A DNA stretch of 64,000 bases from Pelodera strongyloides (Eukaryota > Nematoda > Chromadorea > Rhabditida > Rhabditidae). The translations under genes were made by a program, and so were the position numbers. Shown here in pieces: positions 11,453-24,431 of the stretch. Positions within the stretch are counted from its first letter, which is position 1; the number at the start of each line of letters is the position of its first letter. The notes under the pieces were generated by a model. The model was not told where the DNA came from. It was given only the letters and a program-made list of their open reading frames with translations, and did no database searches. The stretch covers positions 100,452 to 164,451 of the forward strand of contig JAANDG010000327.1 in the NCBI GenBank assembly GCA_036852015.1, given 5' to 3'.

Positions 11453-12520
11453 AGGAACGGGCCCATCAAAATAAACCTATATTTAGCATGTTTTTATAAT
11501 TTGTATAAATGGGATTTATTATTATACATTTGCACTAAATTTCGGCTAGACTTTACCCCGCTGAAATTTTTCGGTGTCGATAATCGGAGAACCATACCGT
11601 AGACGAACAACAATTGCACCCTTATTTATTTATCGTGTGTTCCGCGTTCCGCGCAACTCCATAAAGAATAATCACGGTATAACAACTTTCTCAAATTCGG
11701 AGTGTTCCGCGTTCCGCGTAACTCCATAAAGAACAACTTAGCTACCGTAGCCCGTACCCCTGGGGTACAACCATTCCAAGAACCTGCACATCAATACCGG
11801 GTTACCCTTTGACCTTAAAAGGATTTATCACTGTGCACGGTTGGTGTTATTGTGTGCTGCGGCGGTTGGTGCCGATTGGTTATGCTCACGACGTAAGCTA
11901 ATGGATGCTGCTATCATCACTTTCGTTCCATCCCTTCTTTCTATTGGAAGCAGACTTTAATCAGGTAAACTTATTATTTATTGTGTGCCTTTCTCGGATT
12001 TGCAGTAATCCTCTTGAAGTGCATTGTCAATTTCGATTGTTCTATTGCTTATCTTCAGCTGATGCACTACTCTCTATTTGGACCGTCTTTGAAACCAATG
12101 CGGACTACAACTTGTCCTTAACACCTTGAACACCCTTGATAAATGATTATTATGATTATCGATGTTTGTTGTGAATGATATGCTGGTTGCTATGTTTTCT
12201 GTTTGACATATGTTTACTGGAGGTGGCAATTGGTACTTCCTTGGCTCGAGGAGAACATCGTGTGACCCGAGGGTAAGTGGCTCTTGCTGTGTCCCAGGAG
12301 TGTATCTGTCTATACAGCCATATTCCCCCGGGACACGCAGTAAGAAAATAAGGGTGCAATTGTTGTTCGTCTACGGTATGGTTCTCCGATTATTGACACG
12401 GAAAAATTTCAGCGGGATAAAGTCTAGCCTAAATTTATTGTACATTTACTATAATAATCCCCCTTTAGACAAATTACAAAATCATGCTAAATATATGTTT
12501 ATTTTGATGGGCCCGTCCCT
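11453..12520. mobile_element. 1,068-bp TTAA-flanked foldback element, AGGAACGGGCCCATC ends
   Basis: Arms of about 180 bp (11453-11635 and 12345-12520) are reverse complements and include the paired block GAACCATACCGTAGACGAAC. About 700 bp of unpaired interior separates them; it contains a 34-bp direct repeat (TGTTCCGCGTTCCGCG at 11639 and 11703). An open frame at 12210-12524 overlaps the right arm and shows no recognisable domain. No transposase is seen. Confidence 0.85.
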
Positions 12521-12822
12521 TTAAAGGTATAGGTTCAGTAGGAATTGCACCTTTTTGAATATTTATATGATAGCATAGCCTATGCTGGTCACAGTTCGAA
12601 AATTACTTTAAATTGTCTTTGCTCCCCGAGGCAGGAGCATGCTCAGAATTTAAGCTACCTCACATTTATAAAACAGCTGGCCTACCGTAGGTAACGGTAC
12701 GCCAAACTGTGTTACAAGTGAAAAATTACACCCGTAGTTACAACCGTTCTTGACTACTATAGCATTGCAAATATGTTTTCCAAACACAACAAAAATTTAT
12801 TACTTCTGAAGAAAACGTAGTT

Positions 12823-15577
12823 CTACCACGCGCTTTGAAATTGCGAAAAGTAGATATTTGACTCCTCCCGATTCGTTGTCGTACGTATTGTAGTCATATT
12901 TTGCTTTAAATCCTTCGGTTTTAGAAATAGGATTTTCCGTAGTACGCGTAAAAATTCGTTCCTCCACGGTTCGATTGTGTACAAAACGGTGACCATCATC
13001 ATTATGGCGTAACTTAAAGAAATATAGTTAGATTGACACATATAAAAATGTTAAAAATGTTGATGTATATTGTTATATGTAGTGCTTGGAAGAAAAGTTG
13101 GATTGCCGTGTATGCAATACACTGATAAAAGTGCGCGGCCGCGCCGCACACCCATTTCAGAGCCATGGCGGCTAAGCCGCACACCCAGTTCAGACGCCGC
13201 CGCGGCTGAAATGCACGGAAAAGGCATTTCAGCGGCCGAAAGCATGGCACAACTGTGTCACACAAGACTATAAGCGCATTACTGTCTTTGTACAAGAATT
13301 CAAATCGCAGCTAGCTCTTTTTTCGACTTATTGTATCTGGTTTATACCTTTCTACGGAGAACATATGTGCAAAATAAGTTTCGTTAAAAAAGGCTCACAT
13401 TGCGACAAACATATCAAAGGCAGCGAAACACAGTTGACCAGCCATTGAATTTATATCAAAAACGAGAAATGGTAGAACGAGAACGAGTGCAGTGAACGTA
13501 TTACGACACCGCAAATAACGGCTTGCTTGATCATCTGAATTATTAAACTTATTTTACTATAAGCTAGTAGTATTGGGCTAGTATTTAACATATTAATAAA
13601 TATTTTTACGCTACAAGAGCGTGCACCTTTATTCAAGGTGGGTCAAGTTCAAATTCAAAGTTTTTGCTTAGGAACTTGTAACATGTTCCGCAGAGGTCCT
13701 GAGCAGTAGGCGACGAGATCCAGATGACAAATTGCTCGACGTCTTCGGATATATTGTCTAATACTTGTATGACTTCGTCAACCTGTTCCCGATACACTAT
13801 TACTACATTCGGCTAAAAACTACGGTACTAAGAAGTCATGACAGTGTACATAGAAGTAAGCTCAGTGACAATACAGGTAATTTGTGAGATGCGCACGTAT
13901 AAATATCAACTTACACCGAGTGCCTTCACATTTTCCTCCAACTGAAAACGTATACTCAAACTGTACTTTCGTTGATCATAGGCCACTTTGAGCTTGTTCA
14001 TGCGTCGATTATTAGCTCTGTACATGTAGATAAACGCCTAAGCAAATTTATTTTTATGCATTGTATAAAGTTACTTGGACGGGAAACACATATGCGCGAT
14101 AATTGCGCCATCTATGCGCGAAATTTGATTCACCGCTCAGCACTTTCTTTAGCGTATATGTCGCTATAGGTACCAAGCTATTAGTAGTGACATAAGTTTA
14201 GCTTTAGAGGTGCAACCTTGAGGTGTTCGTTCCCATCAATAAATTCATTATCCAAATACTATCTTAGAAGTTAGGGCATGAAATTATCAAATTAAAACAA
14301 CCTACAATCAAACTGATAATAGAGCCTGCAGCCGCAATTGGTACATGTGTTACGGCAAAAAGCTCAACGTTTTCAGCTGCATCTAAATGCTGATTTAGAG
14401 ATTTTCTTACATTTTTCTCTCTTTCACTCTCGTCTCTCTAGTGTCTCTCGTCTCTCCCTCCCTCCCACCCTCTCTCTAACAAAGTCTCAATGGATAAAAA
14501 AATCCGAGTTGCCAAAGCAAGTTAGCTAAATTAATTATGACTATAAAACTTACACCTCATAAAGTTGAAGCACATAAACGCGTTGATTACAACTTGTAAA
14601 ATAAAGAGCGTGAAGAATATCCATGCTCTGCTGCGTTGTTCATAATCTCTGATGAAATATGTAGCAAAAGCCTGAGAATGAAGGGAGTAGTATTTAATAT
14701 ATTATATATATATTATATATATATATATATATTAATATATAATATATATGGATAATAAGTGTCATATCGCATCAGATAGCTTGTCATGCTTTCCACATAC
14801 ATAATATAGATTTAACGCGAGCTTGACACTTGGCTTGGCATTGGCTTCCATGATTTACTGATGGTTTTGATTTCTTATAACTATAACCTACCCTTTCCAT
14901 AACCATACTTATTATCAGCGTAATTACGCTACCGATAACATAACACCGACAGTAACATATTGCAATTAACAAGTTATCAACGATAGTGGATTCTAAAACA
15001 AATAAACAGGAAATTAAAATGATTCACAATTGGTTATTTGGCAATACGAGAAATGTTGAATGTTACTGGCCTGGCAGATTAAAATAACTGAATTCGTTTA
15101 ATTTTAATACCGTACATTGAGTTAAACTATTACGTTTGTTACCAAAAGAAGCGGTATGTTAACTTGAACTTTTTCATCTCGGAAAAAAACTCGATCGCCG
15201 CGGTTCCATGCTAATTCCTCACTAACTATTACGAGATGCGATTCCGAGATGGAAAAGATAAGTTAAGACCTAACCCACAACTTACCATATAATTTAAACA
15301 CGTTATATTGATATAGGTACAGAGTCAACCGGCCATATTGTTGTAAATAATGACCAGAAACAAATACAAGGAATAATCGCATTAAATTTCGATGAAACGT
15401 TGCCTTAGTCCATAAAATATAGATAAAAATCCATTGAAACATTAGCGAGACGAGTAAAAAGGATAATTCAACAGCCTCGATTGCATGCAGTAAGATTATA
15501 TTTAGCGTTCCGTTAAATGTACTTGCATCGACGAATATAATTAATAATATTTTTGTCCCTGACGCGTTATAGATCAT
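12823..15577 (-). CDS. Sre-class seven-transmembrane chemoreceptor (7 exons)
   Basis: Putative G-protein-coupled odorant/chemosensory receptor in sensory-neuron membranes. Minus-strand exons: 15577-15286, 14992-14892, 14671-14556, 14405-14306, 14037-13917, 13534-13399, 13012-12823; all phases match and give 351 codons, a normal length for the class. Seven hydrophobic segments are visible. Family hallmarks: FHRNLMRLF after TM1, MERAFATYFIRDYE after TM3, YSLSIRFQLEENVKAL before TM6, and YTIEPWRNEFL at the end of TM7, as in nematode Sre receptors. A splice acceptor (ATATTTCAG) lies 17 bases before the ATG. The acceptor of exon 4 (GTAAG) is weak and was chosen because it alone restores frame, so that boundary is uncertain. 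A CT-rich microsatellite lies in intron 3 and an AT repeat in intron 2. No inactivating mutation was found. Confidence 0.8.
14698..14752. repeat. AT dinucleotide tract
   Basis: An alternating TATATA/ATTATA tract in intron 2 of the chemoreceptor gene, able to fold back on itself. Confidence 0.85.
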
Positions 15578-15919
15578 GGTTTTAGGAGAGATACCTGAAA
15601 TATGTGGAGTATCGTAAGAACTTTGCCAAGAAAATTTTTTGGACGATTTCGTTGGGAAAGACGCAAATGTAAGGCATTAGAGTTGCATCACTGACGAAGC
15701 TTGGCGTGCAAGCCGCGTAACAACGGCGTGCAGCGTGCCTTTGGCGACGTGGTGGCGTGCAAAAATGCACGCGGAATGGGAATTGTGTCCAACATGCACG
15801 CCGTACGGCCGTACTCACGCCGCCAGCACGCGAAAAGCCCGGGCCGAAGTGATAAACATCAGTCTCGGTTTTTGCTTAACAAGTACTAGGGTACTAGGCT
15901 AGTATAATAACAATATTAA

Positions 15920-16077
15920 AGCGAAATACTGCCGGTTTTTGAAACACATCGAGTTTGCATTCTTATGCAGCTCATGCAAATAAATTAGAACAAAAAATCG
16001 AGCTAAAGTAACTTAACATAAATACGCAAGAATTCACTTGTCCACGATGCGTTTCAACAACCGGCCGATATTTCGCT
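15920..16077. mobile_element. Family B TTAA element, copy 1 (158 bp)
   Basis: TTAA|AGCGAAATACTGCCGG at the left and CCGGCCGATATTTCGCT|TTAA at the right. The next bases (GTTTTTGAAAC / GTTTCAACAAC) also pair; the centre is unpaired AT-rich sequence. It shares the first eight terminal bases with family A. Confidence 0.85.
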
Positions 16078-16391
16078 TTAAGATGCATCCATCAAAAATC
16101 ATACAGAAAATAAATAAATACATAAATAATACAGTAAAAACCAGGTACATCAGCTATATTTCGGTGTGAATGGTTTATATTATCTATATAGAAATAGAAC
16201 ATCCAAACCTGTGACCGCCCGTGAAACTTGAAAAATGATAGAACAAATTTCCTGTTGAACTTGTGTGATTTCCGGCACTGTAGTGAAGAAAACAAATTAG
16301 TTATTTGGTAATCAAGAATCCTTACATTATAATGGCTTTTCGAGCGCAAGTTAAGCTAGAAACTCTAGTTTACTTCAATTGAGAGTAAAAG

Positions 16392-16426
<35 letters not shown>

Positions 16427-16924
16427 GGAATAACGAGATCATTGACTTTTTTAAAATCATCTCCCCGCATAATAAGAACACAGGTACATAAAACATGCAC
16501 ATGCAGGGAAAATGCAAAAACCATGTTCCATGAAATAACACTGCAGCAATTTGCACCCTGTTTTATTCACACCTGCCATGTTAGAAATACCAAAGGCTGA
16601 CTTTAATGTTTTCTATATTGATAACATTTCGTAGAAAGGGCAGATTCTACAGTAGTATACACGAATATAAGTGAAATCACGAATATGAGTCTAAATTTAG
16701 ATTGGGTGGTTGTATAAGCTAACTATCTAATTTTAAGTAATTGAGGTACGGTAACGCCTGGGGTCGCCTATCATAATGTACATAAGCGAAAATTAAAAAA
16801 TAAAGATTATGTTGCATGATTAATACATGAAATAAATGCAATACTACTTGAAATGAAACAAACACTTTTTTCTGAGGCAGCAGCAGGCTCCAGCCACCTG
16901 GCTCGTACACATCACACATTTTAA

Positions 16925-17087
16925 AGCGAAATGCCAGGATCTTTGGAAAATTTGCATATGATAAGCAAATCCTATGTATCCTATGCTAATTTTGCGCGAT
17001 TGCCGTGGACGATCGCGCAAAATTAGCATAGGATACATAGGATTTGCTTATCATATGCAAATTTTCCAAAGGGGCTAGCATTTCGCT
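16925..17087. mobile_element. 163-bp palindromic element, family A, copy 2
   Basis: Same length and sequence as the copies at 3183-3345 and 60717-60879, with TTAA on both sides. The left arm has a few substitutions (GCCAGGATC instead of GCTAGCCCC) that break perfect pairing. Confidence 0.88.
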
Positions 17088-18267
17088 TTAAACATACAAA
17101 TGCAATAAAATATAAAACGCGGAAATTAGCATATGTCCTTGGACTAAAGAGGAAAATAATTAACTCACCCGTAATAAACCTGATTTTTTTGATAGTTCTT
17201 TGATCTGCGGATCAGCTGCTTACTTTTTTTGGTAACGTCAAATTTCGTATATATGGAACTCTTACACGACATAATGAAATGACTGTATGGCAGGTGGTAA
17301 AGCTAATTCATAACGGATACTCGCCTACGAAAATTGCACTGTGTGAGCCCCTTCAGAATTTTGCAGCGATGTACTGTACCTGTGATATATATATATATAC
17401 TGTATATAAGTTCTCGAGCTCAGCGCAGGTGTGCCGCGCGCAACGGTAACAACACAGTGGACAACGGGATACATCACAAATTCCACATTTTGGTGTGGCA
17501 TGTGTGCCATAGTTGCGCCACAAGTGGCCTTAGGTGGACTATGACTGCGCTAAGCGAGAATGCAAGTCTTTCAAAATCCCCTGGCGCAAATTCACACTCA
17601 GCGTTTTTTATTTTTGAGAACGTTTTGGAATCCAATGACCGATGAGACAACTTTTGTTGAGTTGCACGTGAACTTCAACATCGAACAAATCTAAAAATTA
17701 CCGCAGTAATCAGTTTACATTACGCATTCACCATTACCATTTGATAGTGACATAAAAGCCAAAAATAAATAAATTTTAGAAAAAATAGGCCAATTTTTTT
17801 GTGCTTGGGTGTGAACGGTGTATCAACGAGGCAACTGCCTCATCAAAGGTGTGCCATTTTGCCGCCGCGCGCGATTTTCAGCATTAGGTGAGCCGCACAA
17901 CCGAATTGGGTTTATTTATCAGTGCTATCAAGGAAACAACTAATTAAACTGAACAGAGTGATATTCGAACCAAATAAAAACAGTCTTTTACGCGCCTTTT
18001 CCAGACAAAAATAGCCAAGAGGCAGGTGAAAATATTATTTGTTCAGTTCAATTACAGGTACATGTGTAATGTTTTAGATGCAAAAATACCGCAATATTAT
18101 TCAATTAAACGCAGTACACATGTGTGGGCTACCCGTGTTCATTAGTTTATTTATGAATTTGTGAAAAGTTGAGTATATTCACAAAACATGCGTGAGCAAA
18201 AATTTGCTCACAAAAACTGTAAATGACATAGAAATACTGATTTACAAATGGAATCATTTTTGCCCTG

Positions 18268-18379
18268 TTCCGGACCAGTTCTATTCTTGGTTTCGGACCT
18301 GTTTCGGACCAGTTCCATTCTTGGTTTCGGACCTGTTTCTGGCGAGTTCTATTCTTGGTTTCGGACCTGATTCGGACCA
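18268..18379. repeat. 36-bp minisatellite, three copies
   Basis: The unit CGGACCAGTTCTATTCTTGG followed by TTTCGGACCTGTTT is repeated three times with few changes. Confidence 0.88.
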
Positions 18380-18522
18380 ATACTATACATTAGCTCACTT
18401 ATAACCGGTTTTGTTTGTTATGGATATATGCATGTTGTGAATGTACATATGAGGGTATGTGTGTATATATGAGTGTATGTATGAGTGTATATATGAGTGC
18501 ACATATGAGTATACCAGCCGTT

Positions 18523-18578
18523 CGAAGAGCCCTACGGGCTCTCCTCCGACTGGAGGAATCGGCCTTCGGCCGATTTTA
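18523..18578. other. Three consecutive compact hairpins
   Basis: Within 56 bp lie three perfect short stems: GAGCCC-TAC-GGGCTC, then TCCTCC-GACT-GGAGGA, then ATCGGCC-TTC-GGCCGAT, followed by TTTTACC. The block is GC-rich in AT-rich surroundings. It could be a structured RNA or the structured end of a mobile element; no function can be assigned. Confidence 0.6.
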
Positions 18579-18723
18579 CCCTATTTACAACATTCACACG
18601 TATACAAAATCATTTATGATTGGGGAAACGTATAATGTGAGTCTGGATCTCCATTCGACTAATGGTACCATGCAAATTTGTCATTAAAGGTGCTCTATGT
18701 ATAGCAGCGGATTCTTGTATCTA

Positions 18724-18906
18724 GCATAGCTCAACAGGTAGAGCGTTGGACTGTGAATCGAGATATTGTGTGCTGTGGGTTCGAATCTCACCGGCGACAA
18801 AGTTTTTGTATGCTGTTTCGATTGAAGAATTTTCTTTATGAAGGGATTTCGTTGTGCACATAAAAACAAACCCGTGACAAACTCTTCTCCTTTATATAAT
18901 AAGATA
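18724..18906 (+). mobile_element. tRNA-derived SINE, copy 1
   Basis: The 5' part resembles a tRNA gene, with an A-box-like TAGCTCAACAGGTAGAGCG and a B box GGTTCGAATCTCACC. It continues through a tRNA-unrelated body to the tail CTTCTCCTTTATATAATAA. The same body and tail recur at 61603-61766. The acceptor stem is not maintained, so it is a SINE rather than a working tRNA. Confidence 0.72.
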
Positions 18907-20051
18907 TATATGTGTGTGTTTATATGGGTGTTCATGCGAATGTGTGTGTTTGAGTGTGTGGGCGTGTGTGCGTGTATGTGTGCCTAAGAGAAAAACAAAA
19001 TATTACTATTACCAAACATCTGATTTTCATCTCCCCCTCACATATTACACTCCCTACAGTCCTTTGCCAGGCCTTCAGTAGTCATGCATTCTCCCACACT
19101 GGGTGACTTTCCCTCAGTAGGCGAATTCCTCTTTATCTCTCTCTCTCTCTATCTCTCCCTCTCACTCTCCCTCTCCCTCTCTCTCTCCCCCATCTCTCCA
19201 TCTCTCTCTCCCTCACTCTCTGATGAAGTGCTTCTGTTTAATCGTCAAACAAGAGCACTCATTGCGCGGTAAAGTCCCCCTGAAGCGCAGAAGACAGACC
19301 AAAGTAGAAGACGCGCCCATGAGAATATTTACATATCTGTGTGACTTGACTAATTTGCATATGCGGTGTTGACCTAACACTCTCTCACTCTTCCTCTCCC
19401 TCACTCTCTGGCCATTTCTTTCACACTCTCCACAAAGATATTTCTCTAATTGCGCTCCGTGTTTTTGTGCCGGAAATATAGTGGACACGAAAATTTATGG
19501 AAATGAAGTTGTCGTATAAGTTTCAAGACCACGAGCCATGCCGTTTTAAAGTCAATGACACTCGGAAACTGCTAATACATACAGATCGGTATTTGTCGAA
19601 AGGGATGTCGCTACTTAGTTTCGCCGTAAATCGGTTTTGTCGGATAAAACTGTCTTCTACAATTCATTGGTTGTTTTAAACCTACGACCATAAATAGTCC
19701 CCATCCCTCAAGAATTTAGCACATATACCATTTCTGTGGTTTCTCCAGCTCCGAGGTTCAGGACTTAATTCCCCCTGCTGATGCGCCGGGAGCCCGTTTA
19801 GAGGGGAGATTAAGGCCTGCGGGTTTGCGGGCCCGCTCTCAGGTGTAAGGCCTGCGGACCCGCTGGCCACCGGATGGTAGTCTCGTGGGAAGACCTACTG
19901 ATAGAGAATTAATTAGAATAGAAGCTGGAACGAGACCTGAGAAAAATCTAAGACTTCAGTCAACAGAAACGATATGTGATCATTGGTTAGTGGCAAGAAA
20001 ACAATTTTCTTATTGTGAATTGGTTATAAGTTATAAGGATCGAGTACACCA

Positions 20052-20176
20052 GCATACTTATGCAGCTCATGCAATAAATTAGAATAAAAATCGAGCTAAT
20101 TCGAGCAAATTAGCATCAATACGTAACACAATTCAGTTTTCCACGATGAGTTTCAAAAACCGGCCAATATTTCGCT
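20052..20176. mobile_element. Family B element, 5'-truncated copy
   Basis: It matches the inner and right part of the family B copies (ATGCAGCTCATGCAATAAA, then CAAAAACCGGCCAATATTTC) and ends at CGCT|TTAA. The left terminal repeat is missing. Confidence 0.72.
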
Positions 20177-20768
20177 TTAATTGCGCTCATTCAGCCAAAT
20201 GTAAAGTTACAGGTTACAGTTTCACAGGAATCATCGTAATACGTAAACTCCGTTGTAGTGTAGCAAATAGCAAACCTATCATTCACTTCACCTGCAAACT
20301 ACTTCTCTCTATGGTGCACCTTAGCCAAGAGACACCCTATATTGGAGCTACCTTCAGCCAAACACCTTACCTAGTAACTGGAGAGAATTATCACGAATCA
20401 ATACAATGTAGTCTACTCCCAAAACACATGCCTCAGGCTTAGTGTTATGCCTTTTTCCCCAGTGAACATTTTCAGAACCTAAAGGCCCACATATAGTTAA
20501 GAGTAGATCCCCAAAAATATAAGTTGATGTTTTTCAGCAAAATATTCCCTCAACCCTGTATCTTCCAGAAACTCCTCTCTCTCTTCGTAACAACTATTCC
20601 AAAACGTGTCGGCCTTGAGGGTGTGGTGGTGGTGGTGCCGTGTATTTGTATGCTCGAAACAGCTCCAGGCTCTTTCTTGGACACTGGCTCAGCACTCCAA
20701 AAGTCATAAAGAGAAACAAGGCGAGAGAGAGAGGGACGGAGAGATAGAGAGAGAAGAGAGAAACAGTT

Positions 20769-20799
<31 letters not shown>

Positions 20800-21132
20800 A
20801 AACCCAAATTAGTGTATTCTATTAATAGGTCCCAAATTTTCCGAGGTCTTAGCCCCTTGTCCCAGACTAACAATCCGCAATGTAAAAAAAAAACAGACTC
20901 CAGGAAACGTTACGACAGCAAATTCTTATTTCAACAGACAAGGACGTTGCAAAAGTGAACTAGACTACTAGGCCCTTGAAATGGGCCTGTGCGCAATTTC
21001 TAATGATTTTCGCACTCAAGACTAGAACATTCTTGTCTGCTTATGATTCGAACTATAGAGGAAATGCGATTTTTTCACGTTGCAAAAGAAGCTTCTGAAA
21101 AGCAATGGGCGAAGTTATTGTTTATCTAAGCT

Positions 21133-21257
21133 AATACCGTACCCATATAACATCCGGTTTTTGAAACTATGTGGACGCTATATTCCCATGTAGTGTTACT
21201 GCATGACACATCGCGATGTTTTTTCAACAACCGGCTGTTATATGGGTACGATATTAG
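21133..21257. mobile_element. Short inverted-repeat element, ATACCGTACCCATATAAC ends
   Basis: Terminal inverted repeats of about 40 bp read ATACCGTACCCATATAACAT at the left and, inverted, TGTTATATGGGTACGATAT at the right. The subterminal CCGGTTTTTGAAAC / TTCAACAACCGG is shared with family B, so it is probably a related family. Confidence 0.65.
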
Positions 21258-22300
21258 ACTTTTCTTGACAGCACGTTTTTTGAAAACATGGTAACAGAGT
21301 TGTCCTTCATACGTTTCAAAAGCTGCCGTTACACCAACGGGTGATCTAGTTGCATTTCTTTCCTCATGTTGCCCAATAAGGCACCCCTCCTTTCCCCATC
21401 TCCCGTGATTTCAACCCCGTGCGTTCTCGTCCCTATTCCTTTCCACCTGACTTACACCCGGGCGCGCTCGCCGCGTAAAACTGTCACCGGGCGTTCGAGC
21501 GGGCCGTCTCCAGGAACGTATGCATCCCCAAAAGACGAAATCGACCAGTTTCATTCACAAAAAACCACATCTTGACGGCTCAATGAATTCTGGGACCAAG
21601 AAAGAAACACTGCGCGTCCAAACCTTGTGGTGATAAAAAAATCTATGCAATATAATAAATAAATAAATGTATGGTGTAAAAATGGCGCCCAACTGAAAAC
21701 AAACGGAATAGTCACAAGCTTTTGAGAACCAGAAACATAAAGTATCAAGCAAAGAAATGTATATCAATTCGGTATTTTTTTGGGGAAATGAAAACGAGTT
21801 ATATAGCGCAAGCGGCTAACAAGAAATTAATGTAGAAGCCGGGTTTCCAGATTTTTCTATTTCATTAAAGAATAATAACACGTGGTTGAGAAAAGCATGC
21901 AGTGGAGTCCATTTCTATGCAATATGTGCAAATTTGTGCGACCCTGTGCTTTTTCATCACACAACGAATGGCACGCAATTATAAAAAAAAAACACATGGG
22001 ATACTTTACAGTTAGTTGTCTAGCATTTCTTTCAAAACCATGCACATCGCCATTCCTAGATGTGCTCTTTTGTGCCATCACATTTATTGATAATATGTCT
22101 AAGTGGTTCCGGTTTCTTGTTTGAAAAGAGCTTCCTGTTTGAGATCGAATGCAAAAGTGGGCCCGATCTATTTGAAATGATCCGTGAAAAAAGCACAAGT
22201 GATCCCATCAAGTGTATGCCTAGTCGGCCGCTTTAAACAATCGACCGCGCCTCCGGGAATAGTACTCGAATAGCAACGATCTATAACGAAGAAAGGGCAT

Positions 22301-22666
22301 GTGACTCAGTCTGCAAGAATTTTCCGCTTCCGCTAAAGACTACGCGTACACGGAAAGGTTTACTTTTGACATAGTGATGTTGATCTTTAGTCAGACAAAC
22401 TGCAACTGTTGATTAGCCTCCGGTTTCGCGCAACATGGAACGTTTATAAAGCTCAACGTGTGTCGTTCCTTGGTCTCATTAGAGGTACAGTGTTGATGTT
22501 GCTAAAACTTCTTTTCCAAGCTGCGCGTATCTTGAACATTCTATATTATTGTTTATTGTAAGACGTGATGTAGAGTTACAACGATATGAGCGATTATTTC
22601 TATTAGTTCCATTATGAGCTATTATTTCTTATATGTGACTCAGTCCGCAAGAATTTTCCGCTTCCG
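22301..22666. repeat. Pair of 33-bp direct repeats
   Basis: GTGACTCAGTCTGCAAGAAT plus TTTCCGCTTCCGCT near 22301 recurs with one change near 22637. Their origin is unknown. Confidence 0.7.
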
Positions 22667-24431
22667 CTTATACAGACACAAACCATATAATCTTCATCAA
22701 GAAGGAAATCCGTTTGTGTTTTATGATACATCAGCTGAAACTTAGAGGCCTTTTTAAAGCCACGGCGTACCTCGCCCGTGTAGACACAACGTATTGTTCA
22801 CATTCATGTTCTTCTGTACAAGACGAAATATATCATTCAAATATGAGCTATTATTTCTTACCCTGCCAAGAGAACACGGTTAATCAACGGAAGTGTCTTA
22901 CATTATTAAATGAGTTAATTCAATGCTGTCTTCTTCTTCTTTTGTGCTTCAATTGGAAACCAACAAGCAGTTGGAGTTACTCCGAGAAAACCATTGTCTC
23001 CCAGTTGTTTACTACTGTAATTCGAGCTTCATGTCTTGACGAGAGAGAGAGAGAGTGAGAGAGAGAGACAGAGATGAGGTTACAGAGAGAAGTCTTACAC
23101 CGCTTGTTCCAAGCTATATTTGACCAGCGTGCGCCACCTTTGCGATCTCTCCCTCTCTCGCTCTCCCTCTCTAACCTCTCTCCCTAAATATTCCGCAATC
23201 TGTCTTCTTATCTCTCCTAAACGTTCCCTGGGACAATGTCCCCCAGTCCTTCAGAGAAAAGAGGCGTGGCCCTAAATGAGTCCCAAATCCTGAAGGTGCA
23301 GGCCTTCAGTCCTCCCTCTCACTCCAGGAACACATCAACAGAAACTCGCAAAACACTGATACTCTCTATTTTCGGGAGAATCCTCCCAGTTGTTGTTAGC
23401 GATGGGACTTCCCAGAGCTAAGCCTCATACCCCAGGTGTTATTGGGGGAATTTGGTGCTATACTTGCGCCCACTTACTTCTTGGTGTCCACATTTCTTTC
23501 GTGTATGTTCACTGTGCCGCCTAACGGCGCTTTCACTTGGCACTGTACTGTGTTTAATTGAAAAGCTACAGTAACCTGACGATGGCAAGAATGCAAGTGC
23601 ATTGGTTAATCCGTTTCAAAATCCGAGCTTTTGGTTCATTCAATAAATCTTCATCATACGATCATACCCAACTTGGCGGTAACCGCTAGCTCTCTCTCTC
23701 CCTCTCTCTCTCTCTCTTCCTCTCTCTCTCTCTCCCTCTCTCTCGCTCTCTCCCTCTTCATAGAGCTTGCGACCATACACTTCTTGTGCATGTTAGCCAC
23801 TTATTTTTGCGTCAATTTCAAAAGCCCATTTTGAATAAGGCGTTGTGATTTTCCAAACGTTTTAGACTTTTGGGAAATATTTTGAGCTTTTTCATTTCAA
23901 CACAGAATGTATGACATGTGGTTTTCACACGTATTCTTCATATCTGCATTTCCAAGCACTATACGCAAATTTTCTATGCCCGCAGTTGTCCAGCATACGT
24001 TGCACAAATAATGTAAGCGTTGGTATCCGCTGCTACCAGCGGTACATTGAGTTGCTAAGATAAGATTTAAGGTGTCAGGTATAAGTTACCGTCCGCTATG
24101 TTTGTTTTCAAAACCATGTGAATTTCATCTCCTTCATTTCGATTAGAACAACAGACTCTCTAAATATTTTTAAAATCTTTTTAATAACTTTTCTTCGCTT
24201 CGACATTTTGAAAACAATCGCTTCGACGTCCTCTTCCTAAAACCTTTTTTTTATGAATTTGTATGTTCAATTTCAATGAATTCTGTATTCGTTTTGGTTG
24301 TTTTTACTTTGTAATCACATAATTTGAATATATTACAACAGAATTCAGCTTTCAGGGGCTGTTTTGTGTTAATTCGATCGAGAGAGGCGTTTTTATACTC
24401 ATTCCTAGAGTGATCCGACCCACTGAAAATT

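Larger units (their letters stand above)
9896..12822. other. Intergenic cluster of TTAA-flanked foldback elements
   Basis: No gene is seen between the RNase H gene and the chemoreceptor. The stretch is mostly transposon-derived: a 115-bp segment duplicated at 9980-10094 and 10774-10884, and three foldback elements (10095-10574, 11030-11231, 11453-12520). A lone left-end sequence, AGGTATAGGTTCAGTAGG, follows the shared TTAA at 12521-12524; I found no right partner for it. Confidence 0.7.
15578..24431. other. Gene-poor intergenic region
   Basis: I see no gene that I can support across these 8.9 kb on either strand. The stretch holds short TTAA elements (15920-16077, 16925-17087, 20052-20176), an ATACCGTACCCATATAAC inverted-repeat element (21133-21257), a SINE (18724-18906), a 36-bp minisatellite, a three-hairpin cluster and many CT/GA tracts: 16397-16424, 19131-19222, 19379-19412, 20719-20800, 23041-23083, 23140-23180, 23690-23758. 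The long frames over the CT/GA tracts are low-complexity artefacts. Confidence 0.55.

Noticed and set aside
13633..13812. 60-codon minus-strand frame after a good acceptor, next to the chemoreceptor
   Set aside because: It fits in phase after exon 5 with a shifted donor, but it is not hydrophobic and would remove TM6 and TM7. Exons at 13534-13399 and 13012-12823 restore both with matching phases. It could be a rare alternative end.
17255..17345. Possible transposase helix-turn-helix (VWQVVKLIHNGYSPTKIA)
   Set aside because: A short motif-like stretch without a catalytic domain or terminal repeats; too weak to call.
22714..23058. 114-codon plus-strand frame
   Set aside because: It has no signal, domain or splice context and ends in a GA microsatellite; its composition looks non-coding.
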